Shown: in pieces, positions 51,868 to 60,073 of the stretch
How the letters are laid out: each line of letters starts with the position of its first letter
How positions within the stretch are numbered: position 1 is the first letter of the stretch
Source: JAJTFA01 sp051715425
GTDB lineage: Bacteria > Bacteroidota > Bacteroidia > UKL13-3
Length of the DNA: 64,000 nucleotides
NCBI GenBank assembly: GCA_051715425.1
Contig: JBPXJS010000008.1
Location: 1 to 64,000, forward strand
Reading direction: 5' to 3'
Translations under genes and position numbers: made by a program
Notes under the pieces: model-generated
The model's input: only the letters and a program-made list of their open reading frames with translations
Databases searched by the model: none
What the model was told of the DNA's origin: nothing

Positions 51868-51903
51868 AGGGCACCCAACCAGGGCACCCTATTCTAACCT
51901 AAC
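51868..51903 (+). other. Hairpin followed by TCTAACCTAAC, second leader-like element
   Basis: AGGG-CA-CCC / GGG-CA-CCCT arms around AACCA form a stem with an internal CA/CA bulge, followed by ATTCTAACCTAAC and, 20 bases on, an ATGAAAACAGCC frame antisense to the kinase gene end. It mirrors the element at 19968-20004. Read on the minus strand it ends in TTTCTTTTT and could be the kinase terminator. Confidence 0.5.
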
Positions 51904-51955
51904 ATTTGCCAGAAACCAACACTATGAAAACAGCCAGCAAGTTTGATATCTTCAT

Positions 51956-54460
51956 TCAATACGCTTTTGATAAAGTTCCAACTGATCCGCCAAACGAACA
52001 ATATTCATTAATGTGCCTGATCAGTTCATTAGCATTCATCGGTTTAAATAACACATCTCTCATTCCTGCGAAAAAACCAGCTTCCGATATATATGAATTA
52101 ACATCGGCTGTAAGTCCAATAATAGGAATATCAGGATTTACAGACAGGATACGCTTTGTTGCTTCAATGCCATCCACTTCAGGCATATGAATATCCATAA
52201 TAACCAGATCAGGAGCGTCTGAAAGTGCCTTTTCTACAGCCTCTTCCCCACCACCTGCAGTGTCGTATGCAATATCATTTAATTTGAGATACTTTGTCAA
52301 AACAAAAAGGTTGATATTGTTATCATCAACAACAAGTATATGAATACCTGGTTTCTTTTGTTTGGTAATAGTATGCGGTGGTTTGGAGCCTGAATTTAAC
52401 ACTTTTAATACCGGCTTGGTTCTGTCTATTTCACACCTGATGGAAAACGAAAACTCTGTTCCAATATTTGGCGCACTTGTTACTGCGATCTCACTGTTAA
52501 AGGATTCAACTATTTTTTGTGTAATAGATAATCCTAATCCCACACCCTCATAACCTCTGTCAATCGAACCATGTATCTGTTTAAAACTCTCGAAAATATG
52601 TGGAATATGCTCTGGTGCGATACCTATCCCTGTATCCTTTACCGTAAATTTTATCAGGGCAGTTAAACCATCAACTTCAAGGGTTTCAAACATCACCATT
52701 ACGTGTCCCTGTTCTGTAAATTTTATCGCATTTCCAATCAGGTTATTCAATACCTGTCCCAGCCTTAGCGGATCTGAAATAATATTATACTGAATATTGG
52801 AATCAAATTTTGCAATAAGTTCTATGTTCTTTAGTTGAGCTTTTTTCTGATGAATGTGAATGGTTTTTTTTACCAGTTCAGGAAGGCTAAAGGAGGAATA
52901 ATTCAGTTCAAAGAGATTGGAATCAAGTCTACCGAACTCAAGAATATTGGTTATTAGTGAGGTTAGATTATCGCAGGAAAATTTAAGCATTCCCAAAGAA
53001 TCCATCTGATCCTGCCTTGGTGACTGCATCAGTAAAAATTCGGTAAATCCCTGAATCGCATTTAACGGTTTTCGCAACTCGTGGCTAACCATGGATATGA
53101 AATCATTTTTAACCTGCAATAATGCTTCAGCTTTATTTCTTGCCTCAATCAGTTCTCTTTCAATTTGTTTAATAGGTGTAATATCACGCAAAGCCCCATC
53201 ATAATAAACGGAGCCATCACTGTCGACTGTTTTAATACTGCTCAGAAGTCCCCAAAAGCAGGTTCCATCTTTCCGTTTGAGTTCCGCCTCCTGATTGGTA
53301 AAATAACCAAACTGTTCAATGAGGTGCACCATTCGTATGCGGGCAAGAGGATCTTTGTACAAAGCTTCTGACCCTAACGATTGCAATTCTTCCTTTGATG
53401 AATAGCCAAACATTTTTACAAAGGCCTCGTTTACAAAAACCACTCCATCATGAGGGGAACTGCGATAGATTCCTTCTGTGATATTTTGATTAATTGATTC
53501 AATAATTTTTTGTTGTTTTCTCAATTCATTCTGAGACTCAATAACCTCTGTTATATCAGTATGGGTGCCGATCATTCTAACCGGTTTTCCTGTCATATCA
53601 TATTCAGCAATTTTACCCATATCCTTTATCCATCGGTAGGATCCATCTTTACAACGAAGCCGGAAAACACACTCATAGCTTGTTGTTTCACCTTTGATAT
53701 ACCCATACAATGTATTGATGGAATTAACCATATCATCAGGGTGTACAATCTTTAGCCACTCCGTAAAATGATGACTAATTTCATCGGAACCATACCCAAG
53801 CTGTTGTTTCCACTTATCGGAATAAAAAACCTCATTACTAAGAATATTCCAGTCCCACACCCCGTCATTTGATACGGTTAATGCAAAATTCCAACGGAAC
53901 TCAGCACCTGAGAGTTTCTCATTCACCTCCAGCAGTTCTGACTGATAATTTTCATTGGTTTTAATAAAATAATCAAGCATAACGATAGTTGCAAGAACAG
54001 CAAACAGTAGGTTAAGCATAGCTACAAGATTTAACTGGGGTTGAATCTGGCTGTATAATTCTATTTTAAGATTCGGGCAAAAGGAGGTAAATGAACTAAG
54101 CATCAAAATCCCAAGAGAAAGAAACACAAACATCGCCCGTATGACTTTATTTCTTGAAGGAATAAATATATAATACGATATGATAATAGGGATATAATAA
54201 ACAAACTCTTTTCCGGCACCCCAGATTCCTCCGTCAAAAATAAACATCAGTGAATTAACCACTAATGCAGCAATAAGGAATGAAGCAAAAGGCTTCTTTA
54301 CAGCCAGTATATATGCAGGTACATAGGCAATGGTTGAAAGGATAAAATAAATAAGAAATCCGTCAAGCCCCTTCATGTACGATATGGCAGACAGGATAAT
54401 ATTATCCGCCATGCATATAATAATAAGCATTTTTAACAGTTTGATTCTAGGTAATTCCAT
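51956..54460 (-). CDS. Hybrid sensor histidine kinase with PAS domains and receiver
   Basis: An 834-residue kinase (ATG at 54458-54460; an upstream GTG at 54496 would add 12 residues). About six membrane segments fill residues 5-165, then PAS/PAC domains at about 185-310 and 325-440, a HisKA domain with His460 in SMVSHELRKPLNAI, and an ATPase (NLIGNAIKFTEQG; DTGIGIAPEHIPHIFESF; GLGLSITQKIVE). A C-terminal receiver has Asp756 in LVIMDIHMPEVDG. It is divergent from the response regulator at 54725; the two may form a system, although the kinase carries its own receiver. The stimulus is unknown. Confidence 0.93.
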   Translation of the reverse strand: MELPRIKLLKMLIIICMADNIILSAISYMKGLDGFLIYFILSTIAYVPAYILAVKKPFASFLIAALVVNSLMFIFDGGIWGAGKEFVYYIPIIISYYIFIPSRNKVIRAMFVFLSLGILMLSSFTSFCPNLKIELYSQIQPQLNLVAMLNLLFAVLATIVMLDYFIKTNENYQSELLEVNEKLSGAEFRWNFALTVSNDGVWDWNILSNEVFYSDKWKQQLGYGSDEISHHFTEWLKIVHPDDMVNSINTLYGYIKGETTSYECVFRLRCKDGSYRWIKDMGKIAEYDMTGKPVRMIGTHTDITEVIESQNELRKQQKIIESINQNITEGIYRSSPHDGVVFVNEAFVKMFGYSSKEELQSLGSEALYKDPLARIRMVHLIEQFGYFTNQEAELKRKDGTCFWGLLSSIKTVDSDGSVYYDGALRDITPIKQIERELIEARNKAEALLQVKNDFISMVSHELRKPLNAIQGFTEFLLMQSPRQDQMDSLGMLKFSCDNLTSLITNILEFGRLDSNLFELNYSSFSLPELVKKTIHIHQKKAQLKNIELIAKFDSNIQYNIISDPLRLGQVLNNLIGNAIKFTEQGHVMVMFETLEVDGLTALIKFTVKDTGIGIAPEHIPHIFESFKQIHGSIDRGYEGVGLGLSITQKIVESFNSEIAVTSAPNIGTEFSFSIRCEIDRTKPVLKVLNSGSKPPHTITKQKKPGIHILVVDDNNINLFVLTKYLKLNDIAYDTAGGGEEAVEKALSDAPDLVIMDIHMPEVDGIEATKRILSVNPDIPIIGLTADVNSYISEAGFFAGMRDVLFKPMNANELIRHINEYCSFGGSVGTLSKAY

Positions 54461-54635
54461 AGCTAAGAAAATATGAACCAAATTAGGAATACGCACTTAT
54501 TAATGTAGTTAACGAAATGTTAAAACAGTTATAAAACAAACACAACTAACATATTCATTTTAAGTCCACAAATATCTACCGGGCTCTTTTTTAAATGCTC
54601 CTTAGCTCATGCCAAATTTTTATTTTCTGATTTTA

Positions 54636-54662
54636 TTGGTTAACTTGAAGTCTTTACATTTG
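54636..54662 (+). promoter_or_regulatory. Candidate promoter of the response-regulator gene
   Basis: TTG at 54636-54638, 16 bases, then TACATTTG at 54655-54662; the ATG is 63 bases downstream. The spacing is slightly short. The divergent kinase promoter must lie in the same 264-base gap but was not resolved. Confidence 0.4.
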
Positions 54663-54724
54663 CCATTTAGTAAATAAGTTTTAGCACACCTTATTTTGAC
54701 ATCTCAGTTTTAAGATAAAAAACC

Positions 54725-55474
54725 ATGATAAAAGTAATAATAGTAGATGATGAAACCAGTGGACGTGATATGTTAAAACAGCTTTTCAGAAAACACTTTC
54801 CCGAAATTGATGCTGTTGGTGTGGCTCATTCAGTTGAATCTGCCATAAAAATCATACCGGACTTAAAACCTGAAATTGTGTTTTTAGATATTGAGATGCC
54901 TAATGGAAGTGGTTTTGATGTACTAAAAAGGCTAAGTACAATTCCCTTTTCTGTGATATTTGTTACGGCTCACGATCATTATGCTATTAAAGCAATAAAA
55001 CATGCTGCTGACGACTATATTTTAAAGCCTATTGATATTGATGACCTAAAAAATGCAATTACGAAATTCAGTACAAAAAGAAGCCAACAGGGAAATCGGA
55101 AATTTGACAATTTTCCTTATTCTGACAATCCGGTTAACTATACCAAAAAAGAAGTTTCAGATGAACTACAAGTTAAAATGAATGAAATATATTTCAACTT
55201 TGAGTTAAGGATAATAAAAGATATGCAAGGTAATACCTTAATAAGGCTAACTAAAAAAGAAGCATTACTTTTGGAGTTGCTCTACAATTTCAGGGAAACT
55301 TATTTAAAAAGAGATTATGCCCTCAATAAATTATGGGGGAATATTGATTTTTACACATCAAGAAGTATGGATGTATATATAGCCAAGCTAAGAAAATTAT
55401 TAAAAAAACACAAAATAACAATTGTGAATATTTATGGCGATGGTTTTCGTATTGAAAGTCTCACTAATAATTAG
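54725..55474 (+). CDS. Response regulator: LytR-like receiver with OmpR-type winged helix
   Basis: A 249-residue regulator. The receiver (1-120) has LytTR-family features: VDDETSGRDMLKQLF, Asp55 in IVFLDIEMPNGSGFDVL, and FVTAHDHYAIKAIKHAADDYILKPID. The output half is not LytTR. Residues about 170-245 resemble an OmpR/PhoB winged helix (RLTKKEALLLELLYNFRETYLKRDYALNKLWG, RSMDVYIAKLRKLLKKH, IYGDGFRIE). The combination is unusual. It is divergent from the hybrid kinase, with which it could exchange phosphate. Targets are unknown. Confidence 0.88.
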   Translation: MIKVIIVDDETSGRDMLKQLFRKHFPEIDAVGVAHSVESAIKIIPDLKPEIVFLDIEMPNGSGFDVLKRLSTIPFSVIFVTAHDHYAIKAIKHAADDYILKPIDIDDLKNAITKFSTKRSQQGNRKFDNFPYSDNPVNYTKKEVSDELQVKMNEIYFNFELRIIKDMQGNTLIRLTKKEALLLELLYNFRETYLKRDYALNKLWGNIDFYTSRSMDVYIAKLRKLLKKHKITIVNIYGDGFRIESLTNN

Positions 55475-55560
55475 TAAAACAATAATATATCCTAAATTTA
55501 TACCTGCATTATTCAGGTGCATTCTATAAATACACACATCATTGCACGTAATTTTTCATC

Positions 55561-56814
55561 TTAATATCTGGAACGACCAATTTCGTTAATTAATATCTGT
55601 GTTGCAGTTGTATCAATATTCCCAAGTTTAGCTAGAGCTAATGCCTTGTGTGCGTAATCCAGAGCTTTTTTACGGTTTCCTTTAAGTTTCAGCAAATGAG
55701 CATAGGTATCATTATTGTAATAATTATTATTTATACTTATAGATCTCTTAGCCATTTTTAAAGCTAATTCAATCCTTCTGCTATCGTGTTCTGGAGTCTC
55801 AAAAAACTTCCAAGCAAGAGAATTTAGCTCTTCATGGTTGTTCCAAATGGCCTTTATTTTTTTTTCAACTATTGAATAATAGCTCTTCATTTCACCTGTA
55901 TTTTGATAATAATTAGCCAATGCATCATCAACTAAGAACCTACTTTCCGTCCAAACAATTTCACGTCCGTCTAGCTCCTTTAGGAAGTATAATTGACCAT
56001 CGAATTGTTTTAGAGCTACAAGGGTTGAAAAAAAACGAACACTGTCCTTATATTGGATTGACCTATAAACTTCATGCAAGACCAGAAACATTAACCTGGT
56101 GTTTACTTGCACTGAATCAAATCTTTCATTAAATAATTGCACGTTTTTTTTAATAAAATTATAAATTCTTCCATTATAATTAAACATCTCCTTCCCTGAT
56201 ATTACACTAAATTTGTATATAAAATGAATATTTGTAGTATCTCTTAACTGCACGTCTGATAAATCGTGAAGATACTGATTAATCACAACAGAGTCTGGTC
56301 TATTGGCATCCGCAAGTTTATAAGAATATTCTAGGAGAAATTCACTCTTTCTGTTTCCTCTTTTGTATTCCTGGGTATAATAGTTAAGGCTGTTTTTATA
56401 CTCCCCTCCATATTTAAGCAAGTTTAAAAACTCTTTTTTGTTGTAAAATCCAGAAAATATATTGATTATATCACCTGAGTCATTGACAAAAACGAAAGCA
56501 GGAAAAAGATTTACTCCGTAATGCTTTGATAAGCTATCCCCTTTCCCTGTTCTTAAATTAACCTCTATTGCACAAAATCCTCCTTTTAATACAGAACTAA
56601 TGATTGAATCAGTAAAAACTTCATTCTCCATACGTTTGCATAACCCACAACCATCAAAATGAAAATAAATGATTCTAGGCAAGTTAGAACACCCATGGAC
56701 AACTGTAGAGTCAAAAGGTACAAAAGACAAGTTTGTAGCCACTAAATTGGTCCTGCTTAAACACGTTAAAAATATTACTATAACCACCATTTTGGGGAAA
56801 TTGATTCGATTCAT
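55561..56814 (-). CDS. Exported thioredoxin-fold protein with TPR-like C-terminus
   Basis: A 417-residue exported protein. The start at 56812-56814 gives a signal-like MNRINFPKMVVIVIFLTCLS; an in-frame ATG 11 codons upstream is possible. A thioredoxin-like domain at about 35-140 has the motif FDGCGLCKRME (Cys56 and Cys59) and the cis-proline region LFPAFVFVND. The remaining 270 residues are helical with TPR-like ALKMAKRSI and ALDYAHKALALAKLG patterns. Such proteins (DUF255/thiol-disulfide type) work in periplasmic redox folding or as scaffolds. It is 40 bases downstream of the LamG protein gene. Confidence 0.8.
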   Translation of the reverse strand: MNRINFPKMVVIVIFLTCLSRTNLVATNLSFVPFDSTVVHGCSNLPRIIYFHFDGCGLCKRMENEVFTDSIISSVLKGGFCAIEVNLRTGKGDSLSKHYGVNLFPAFVFVNDSGDIINIFSGFYNKKEFLNLLKYGGEYKNSLNYYTQEYKRGNRKSEFLLEYSYKLADANRPDSVVINQYLHDLSDVQLRDTTNIHFIYKFSVISGKEMFNYNGRIYNFIKKNVQLFNERFDSVQVNTRLMFLVLHEVYRSIQYKDSVRFFSTLVALKQFDGQLYFLKELDGREIVWTESRFLVDDALANYYQNTGEMKSYYSIVEKKIKAIWNNHEELNSLAWKFFETPEHDSRRIELALKMAKRSISINNNYYNNDTYAHLLKLKGNRKKALDYAHKALALAKLGNIDTTATQILINEIGRSRY

Positions 56815-56853
56815 ATTTCTGAAGAATAATAAATACTTTAACAACATGTGGTT

Positions 56854-59358
56854 CTATTTAATTATCAATTTAGAAATCACAATATTGTTGTTTAAGTATA
56901 ATCTAATATAATAAACACCTTGATTTAAGTGAGACAAATCAATATCGATACTTTTAGAATGTTGTACTTCCGAATAATGTAACATGGCTCCTGTTACATC
57001 CCAAACCTCAAATCCGGATACAGGAGTTTCAGCTTGAATCGTAAATTTCCCATCAGATGGGTTAGGGTAAACCACAGTTCTTTGCTGTATTTCATTTCCA
57101 ATATCTCTTGTATTCAGTGAGGTCGCTATTTCAATATTTAAAAATGCTGTATCGCTAACACATCCGTTCTGCGATTCTTCAACAAAAGAAATAAATCCCT
57201 TTCCTATTTTATTCCAGGTAATAAAAACAGAATCCGCAGTTGATGATAAAATAGTACCACCCAAAACTGACCAAAAGGATTTTGTCGGAACTGATTTATT
57301 TATATAATAACTAATTAAACTACCATTTAACACAAGAGTGTCTCCTTTAATTTTTCCTGTTTCCGGTTTCGCGAACAATCCGATGTCAACCGGTGCTGAA
57401 AAATCACTGAAACAACCACTATCTGAAACTTGAACTTGATAAGAACCTGAATCAGATACGATAAGAATTTCAAGGGAATCTCCAACGATTGAACTGCCAT
57501 TTTTAAACCATCTGTTGCCTTTACTAAGAGATGATTTCATTTCCACACTATCATTAGGACACATCATTGTCTTATTGGCCGGATTAGTAGTTATAATTGG
57601 AGTCTCAACAACATTCATTTCCACAAATTGCGAAGGTGAAATATTTTTACATCCATTAGAATCAGAAACTTCTAATTCATAATTTCCAGAATCTTTGGTC
57701 GTGATAGCCATAGACACAGATCCATTAATATAAGTGTTATTGACCCGCCACTGATACAGACTATATTTTGAATCCGCTGACAATATAAGTGAATCTCCTT
57801 TGCAGAAATTAAACTTACCCGTGGTACTTACTATTTTGGGCGAAGGATGTCCAACAACATGAATATAGTTTATCTTTATTGTACTGTCGGAATGTAATTC
57901 ATTACTTGCCTTTAATTTAACGGCATAGGTGCCTGGAGTGTTAAAAACAATCCCTTTAGCTGTGTCAGAAAAAACAGGTTGAATATTAGATCCCGGAAAT
58001 GACCACTCAGATGATAAATATATACCAGATGAGGTATTATAAAAATCTACAAAATCCCCCGTGCAGATCAATGTATCACTTGCATTAAAATCCGTGACAA
58101 TAGTCTTAACGGGGGCAATTTTTTCATACAGTTTTTCAATGTCTTTTGATGACAGGGCTCTCTTGTAAATAGCAAGATCATCGATTGCTCCGGCCCAATA
58201 GATATTATTAAACTCTCCAATAACCAAAGGAAATGCACCGAAACCAGCCCCCGGATGATACACCGAATTCCGTAGAACGCCATTTATATAGATCTTAATA
58301 TTTAAACTATCATAAACGCCCACAAGATGAGTCCATCCTGTTAGATTAGCCGCAGTTGCAGCAGAATTGGTTGAGGGAGTGCTAACACTCATCCCTGCCA
58401 AACTTGAATCCTTGGTATATAAGTTAAAATTTCCACCAGCTAAGAACCATACTTGTCCTAACTGTTTACTTTTAATCCAACAGGAAATACTAACCTTATT
58501 GCTATTAACAGACAAACTATTACCAAATATTTTTGATGTACTTCCATTTAATGAATAAGCACTATGAGGTGTACCATTAACATCAGCGACAGGTGAACAA
58601 GACATCTGGCTCAGATGATTTCCATTTCCGCTATAATCGTAGGCATTAGCATTAAATGGGTAATAAGCTATTAAATCAGTCTTAATATCCACAGGCATAA
58701 TGATATTGCGGTTATATAGTGCATTAATTTCAGATGCATTAACAACCCTGTTGTAAAAAGCCATTTCGTCAAGCTTACCATTATAATAATTAGACCCGAG
58801 CTTACCCAGTTGCAAAGTCATAGATCCAAGATTAGCTAAATTATACCCTGCTGTTCCCTTTAAAACACCATTTAAATATATGTTCAATGTGGTTCCATTA
58901 AAGGTAGCTAAATAATGTGTCCAGGCGTTAGGGGTTGCCCCATTTCCTGAGGCTGTTTGAGTGGCACCGGAAATCATTGTTATCCCGCCTGTTGCGCCAT
59001 CACTCATCCAGGAACGAAAAGTGGTTCCTCCGGTTAGAAAATAGGCCGTACCAACCTGACTCGTCTTTAACCAAGCTGAAATTGTAAACGAGTTGGTTCC
59101 AAAGTTCACAGGACCAGATGAAATCATTGAACTACTTGAACCATTAAAAGCGTACGCACTTAAAGGAGAATTAAATGTATCAGTACTTAAAATAGCACCC
59201 GAAATATTCAAGTGCTTGTTATTACCACTGTGATCGAGAGCATCACCATCAAATGGATAATAAGCAACAAGACCATTCCTCAAGTTTACCTGAGCATTAG
59301 ATGTAAGATTAATGAAAATTAGAATTACGATTAATTTTAGTGTTTGTTTAGTAAGCAT
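56854..59358 (-). CDS. Secreted LamG-PKD protein with T9SS sorting domain
   Basis: An 834-residue exported protein; the start at 59356-59358 gives the signal MLTKQTLKLIVILIFINLTSNAQ. Two LamG/concanavalin-like domains lie at about 25-225 and 230-425, each opening with LxAYYPFDGxAxDxSGNxxHL and containing WxHxLxxxDxxxxxIYxNGxL-type strands. A PKD domain follows at about 435-510 (SGIYLSSEWSFPG), then Ig-like segments, and a T9SS type A domain at the C-terminus (VVYPNPSDGKFTIQAETPV, IDLSHLNQGVYYIRLYL). It likely binds carbohydrate or matrix on the cell surface. It belongs to the AT-rich minus-strand block of envelope genes. Confidence 0.88.
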   Translation of the reverse strand: MLTKQTLKLIVILIFINLTSNAQVNLRNGLVAYYPFDGDALDHSGNNKHLNISGAILSTDTFNSPLSAYAFNGSSSSMISSGPVNFGTNSFTISAWLKTSQVGTAYFLTGGTTFRSWMSDGATGGITMISGATQTASGNGATPNAWTHYLATFNGTTLNIYLNGVLKGTAGYNLANLGSMTLQLGKLGSNYYNGKLDEMAFYNRVVNASEINALYNRNIIMPVDIKTDLIAYYPFNANAYDYSGNGNHLSQMSCSPVADVNGTPHSAYSLNGSTSKIFGNSLSVNSNKVSISCWIKSKQLGQVWFLAGGNFNLYTKDSSLAGMSVSTPSTNSAATAANLTGWTHLVGVYDSLNIKIYINGVLRNSVYHPGAGFGAFPLVIGEFNNIYWAGAIDDLAIYKRALSSKDIEKLYEKIAPVKTIVTDFNASDTLICTGDFVDFYNTSSGIYLSSEWSFPGSNIQPVFSDTAKGIVFNTPGTYAVKLKASNELHSDSTIKINYIHVVGHPSPKIVSTTGKFNFCKGDSLILSADSKYSLYQWRVNNTYINGSVSMAITTKDSGNYELEVSDSNGCKNISPSQFVEMNVVETPIITTNPANKTMMCPNDSVEMKSSLSKGNRWFKNGSSIVGDSLEILIVSDSGSYQVQVSDSGCFSDFSAPVDIGLFAKPETGKIKGDTLVLNGSLISYYINKSVPTKSFWSVLGGTILSSTADSVFITWNKIGKGFISFVEESQNGCVSDTAFLNIEIATSLNTRDIGNEIQQRTVVYPNPSDGKFTIQAETPVSGFEVWDVTGAMLHYSEVQHSKSIDIDLSHLNQGVYYIRLYLNNNIVISKLIIK

Positions 59359-59462
59359 ATAAATAAAATTTGTAAAAATATGAGGAATTAGACAATATAA
59401 ATAACAGATCGAAATAGGAGTTCCTTCTCCCAACCAGCTTGTTTGAGGAGGGTATCAGTAGT

Positions 59463-59639
59463 TTACTCTTTTAATAATATTGTTATCATAAGTACATAAA
59501 TCATGCTGGCCGCCAAAACAATTTGTAAAGTGTTTGTGAATTCTGTTGAATGATTTGACGTTATAAGCTGTTTAGTTAACATAATTAGGAAACACGATGC
59601 TAACATCGAGACAGAAGTAGAAAAAGAGTTAACATTCAT
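59463..59639 (-). CDS. Candidate 58-residue membrane protein
   Basis: A 58-codon frame, ATG at 59637-59639: MNVNSFSTSVSMLASCFLIM, ending LMITILLKE. Two hydrophobic segments (about 8-21 and 40-55) are separated by a polar Ser/Thr/Asn loop. It lies alone between the LamG gene and the small gene at 59831, on the same strand. No family was recognised; a lone frame with ATG, two membrane segments and consistent orientation is the only support. Confidence 0.4.
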   Translation of the reverse strand: MNVNSFSTSVSMLASCFLIMLTKQLITSNHSTEFTNTLQIVLAASMIYVLMITILLKE

Positions 59640-59830
59640 TTTAAGTTTATCGGATTAATTATAGTTTTTGAAGAAATATTCAAGGGAAATTGGTTTCATT
59701 ATTAATTTGACATCCCCATTAATTGACAAAAAAGTAGAATCAGGGGGCGGAAGTAACTCATTCTCCTTGAATAACAGTTTACTCCCTTCGAACACCCCTT
59801 CATCATTGAAAGCAACAGATTTCTCAAACC

Positions 59831-60073
59831 TCAAACCGTTGTTGCCCTTTTCTTTTTATACTGTTTAAAATCTTTAAAAGAGGTTGCAGAATATTTTTCA
59901 TTTGTTACTTCATTATTTTGTTTAATATTTTTTGCCTCTATAGAATTTCCAAAGGCTTCCTCGGCTAAATTGTTTTTCGTCTTAAATGTATTTTGCACAC
60001 AGACCATTTGATTATAGCCAATATCAAAGAATAATATCAGCACGTAAAAAATTATCGTTATTATTTTACTCAT
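59831..60073 (-). CDS. Small hypothetical exported protein downstream of the beta-helix gene
   Basis: An 80-residue frame whose ATG (60071-60073) overlaps the end of the beta-helix gene by 8 bases. An N-terminal hydrophobic segment (MSKIITIIFYVLILFFDIGYNQ) could be a signal or anchor, followed by a polar, Lys/Asn-rich tail (KTKNNLAEEAFGNSIEAKNIKQNNE). No family was recognised. The overlap suggests co-translation with the large protein. Confidence 0.5.
   Translation of the reverse strand: MSKIITIIFYVLILFFDIGYNQMVCVQNTFKTKNNLAEEAFGNSIEAKNIKQNNEVTNEKYSATSFKDFKQYKKKRATTV

Noticed and set aside
51906..52190. 94-residue plus-strand frame antisense to the end of the hybrid kinase
   Set aside because: Most of it is antisense to a conserved receiver domain; no coding character beyond open frame. 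Only the leader-like hairpin before it is kept as an observation.
59668..59868. 66-residue plus-strand frame between two minus-strand genes
   Set aside because: It overlaps the better-supported minus-strand small gene, has no signal or family and a low-complexity Ser/Asn composition; it is probably a chance ORF.
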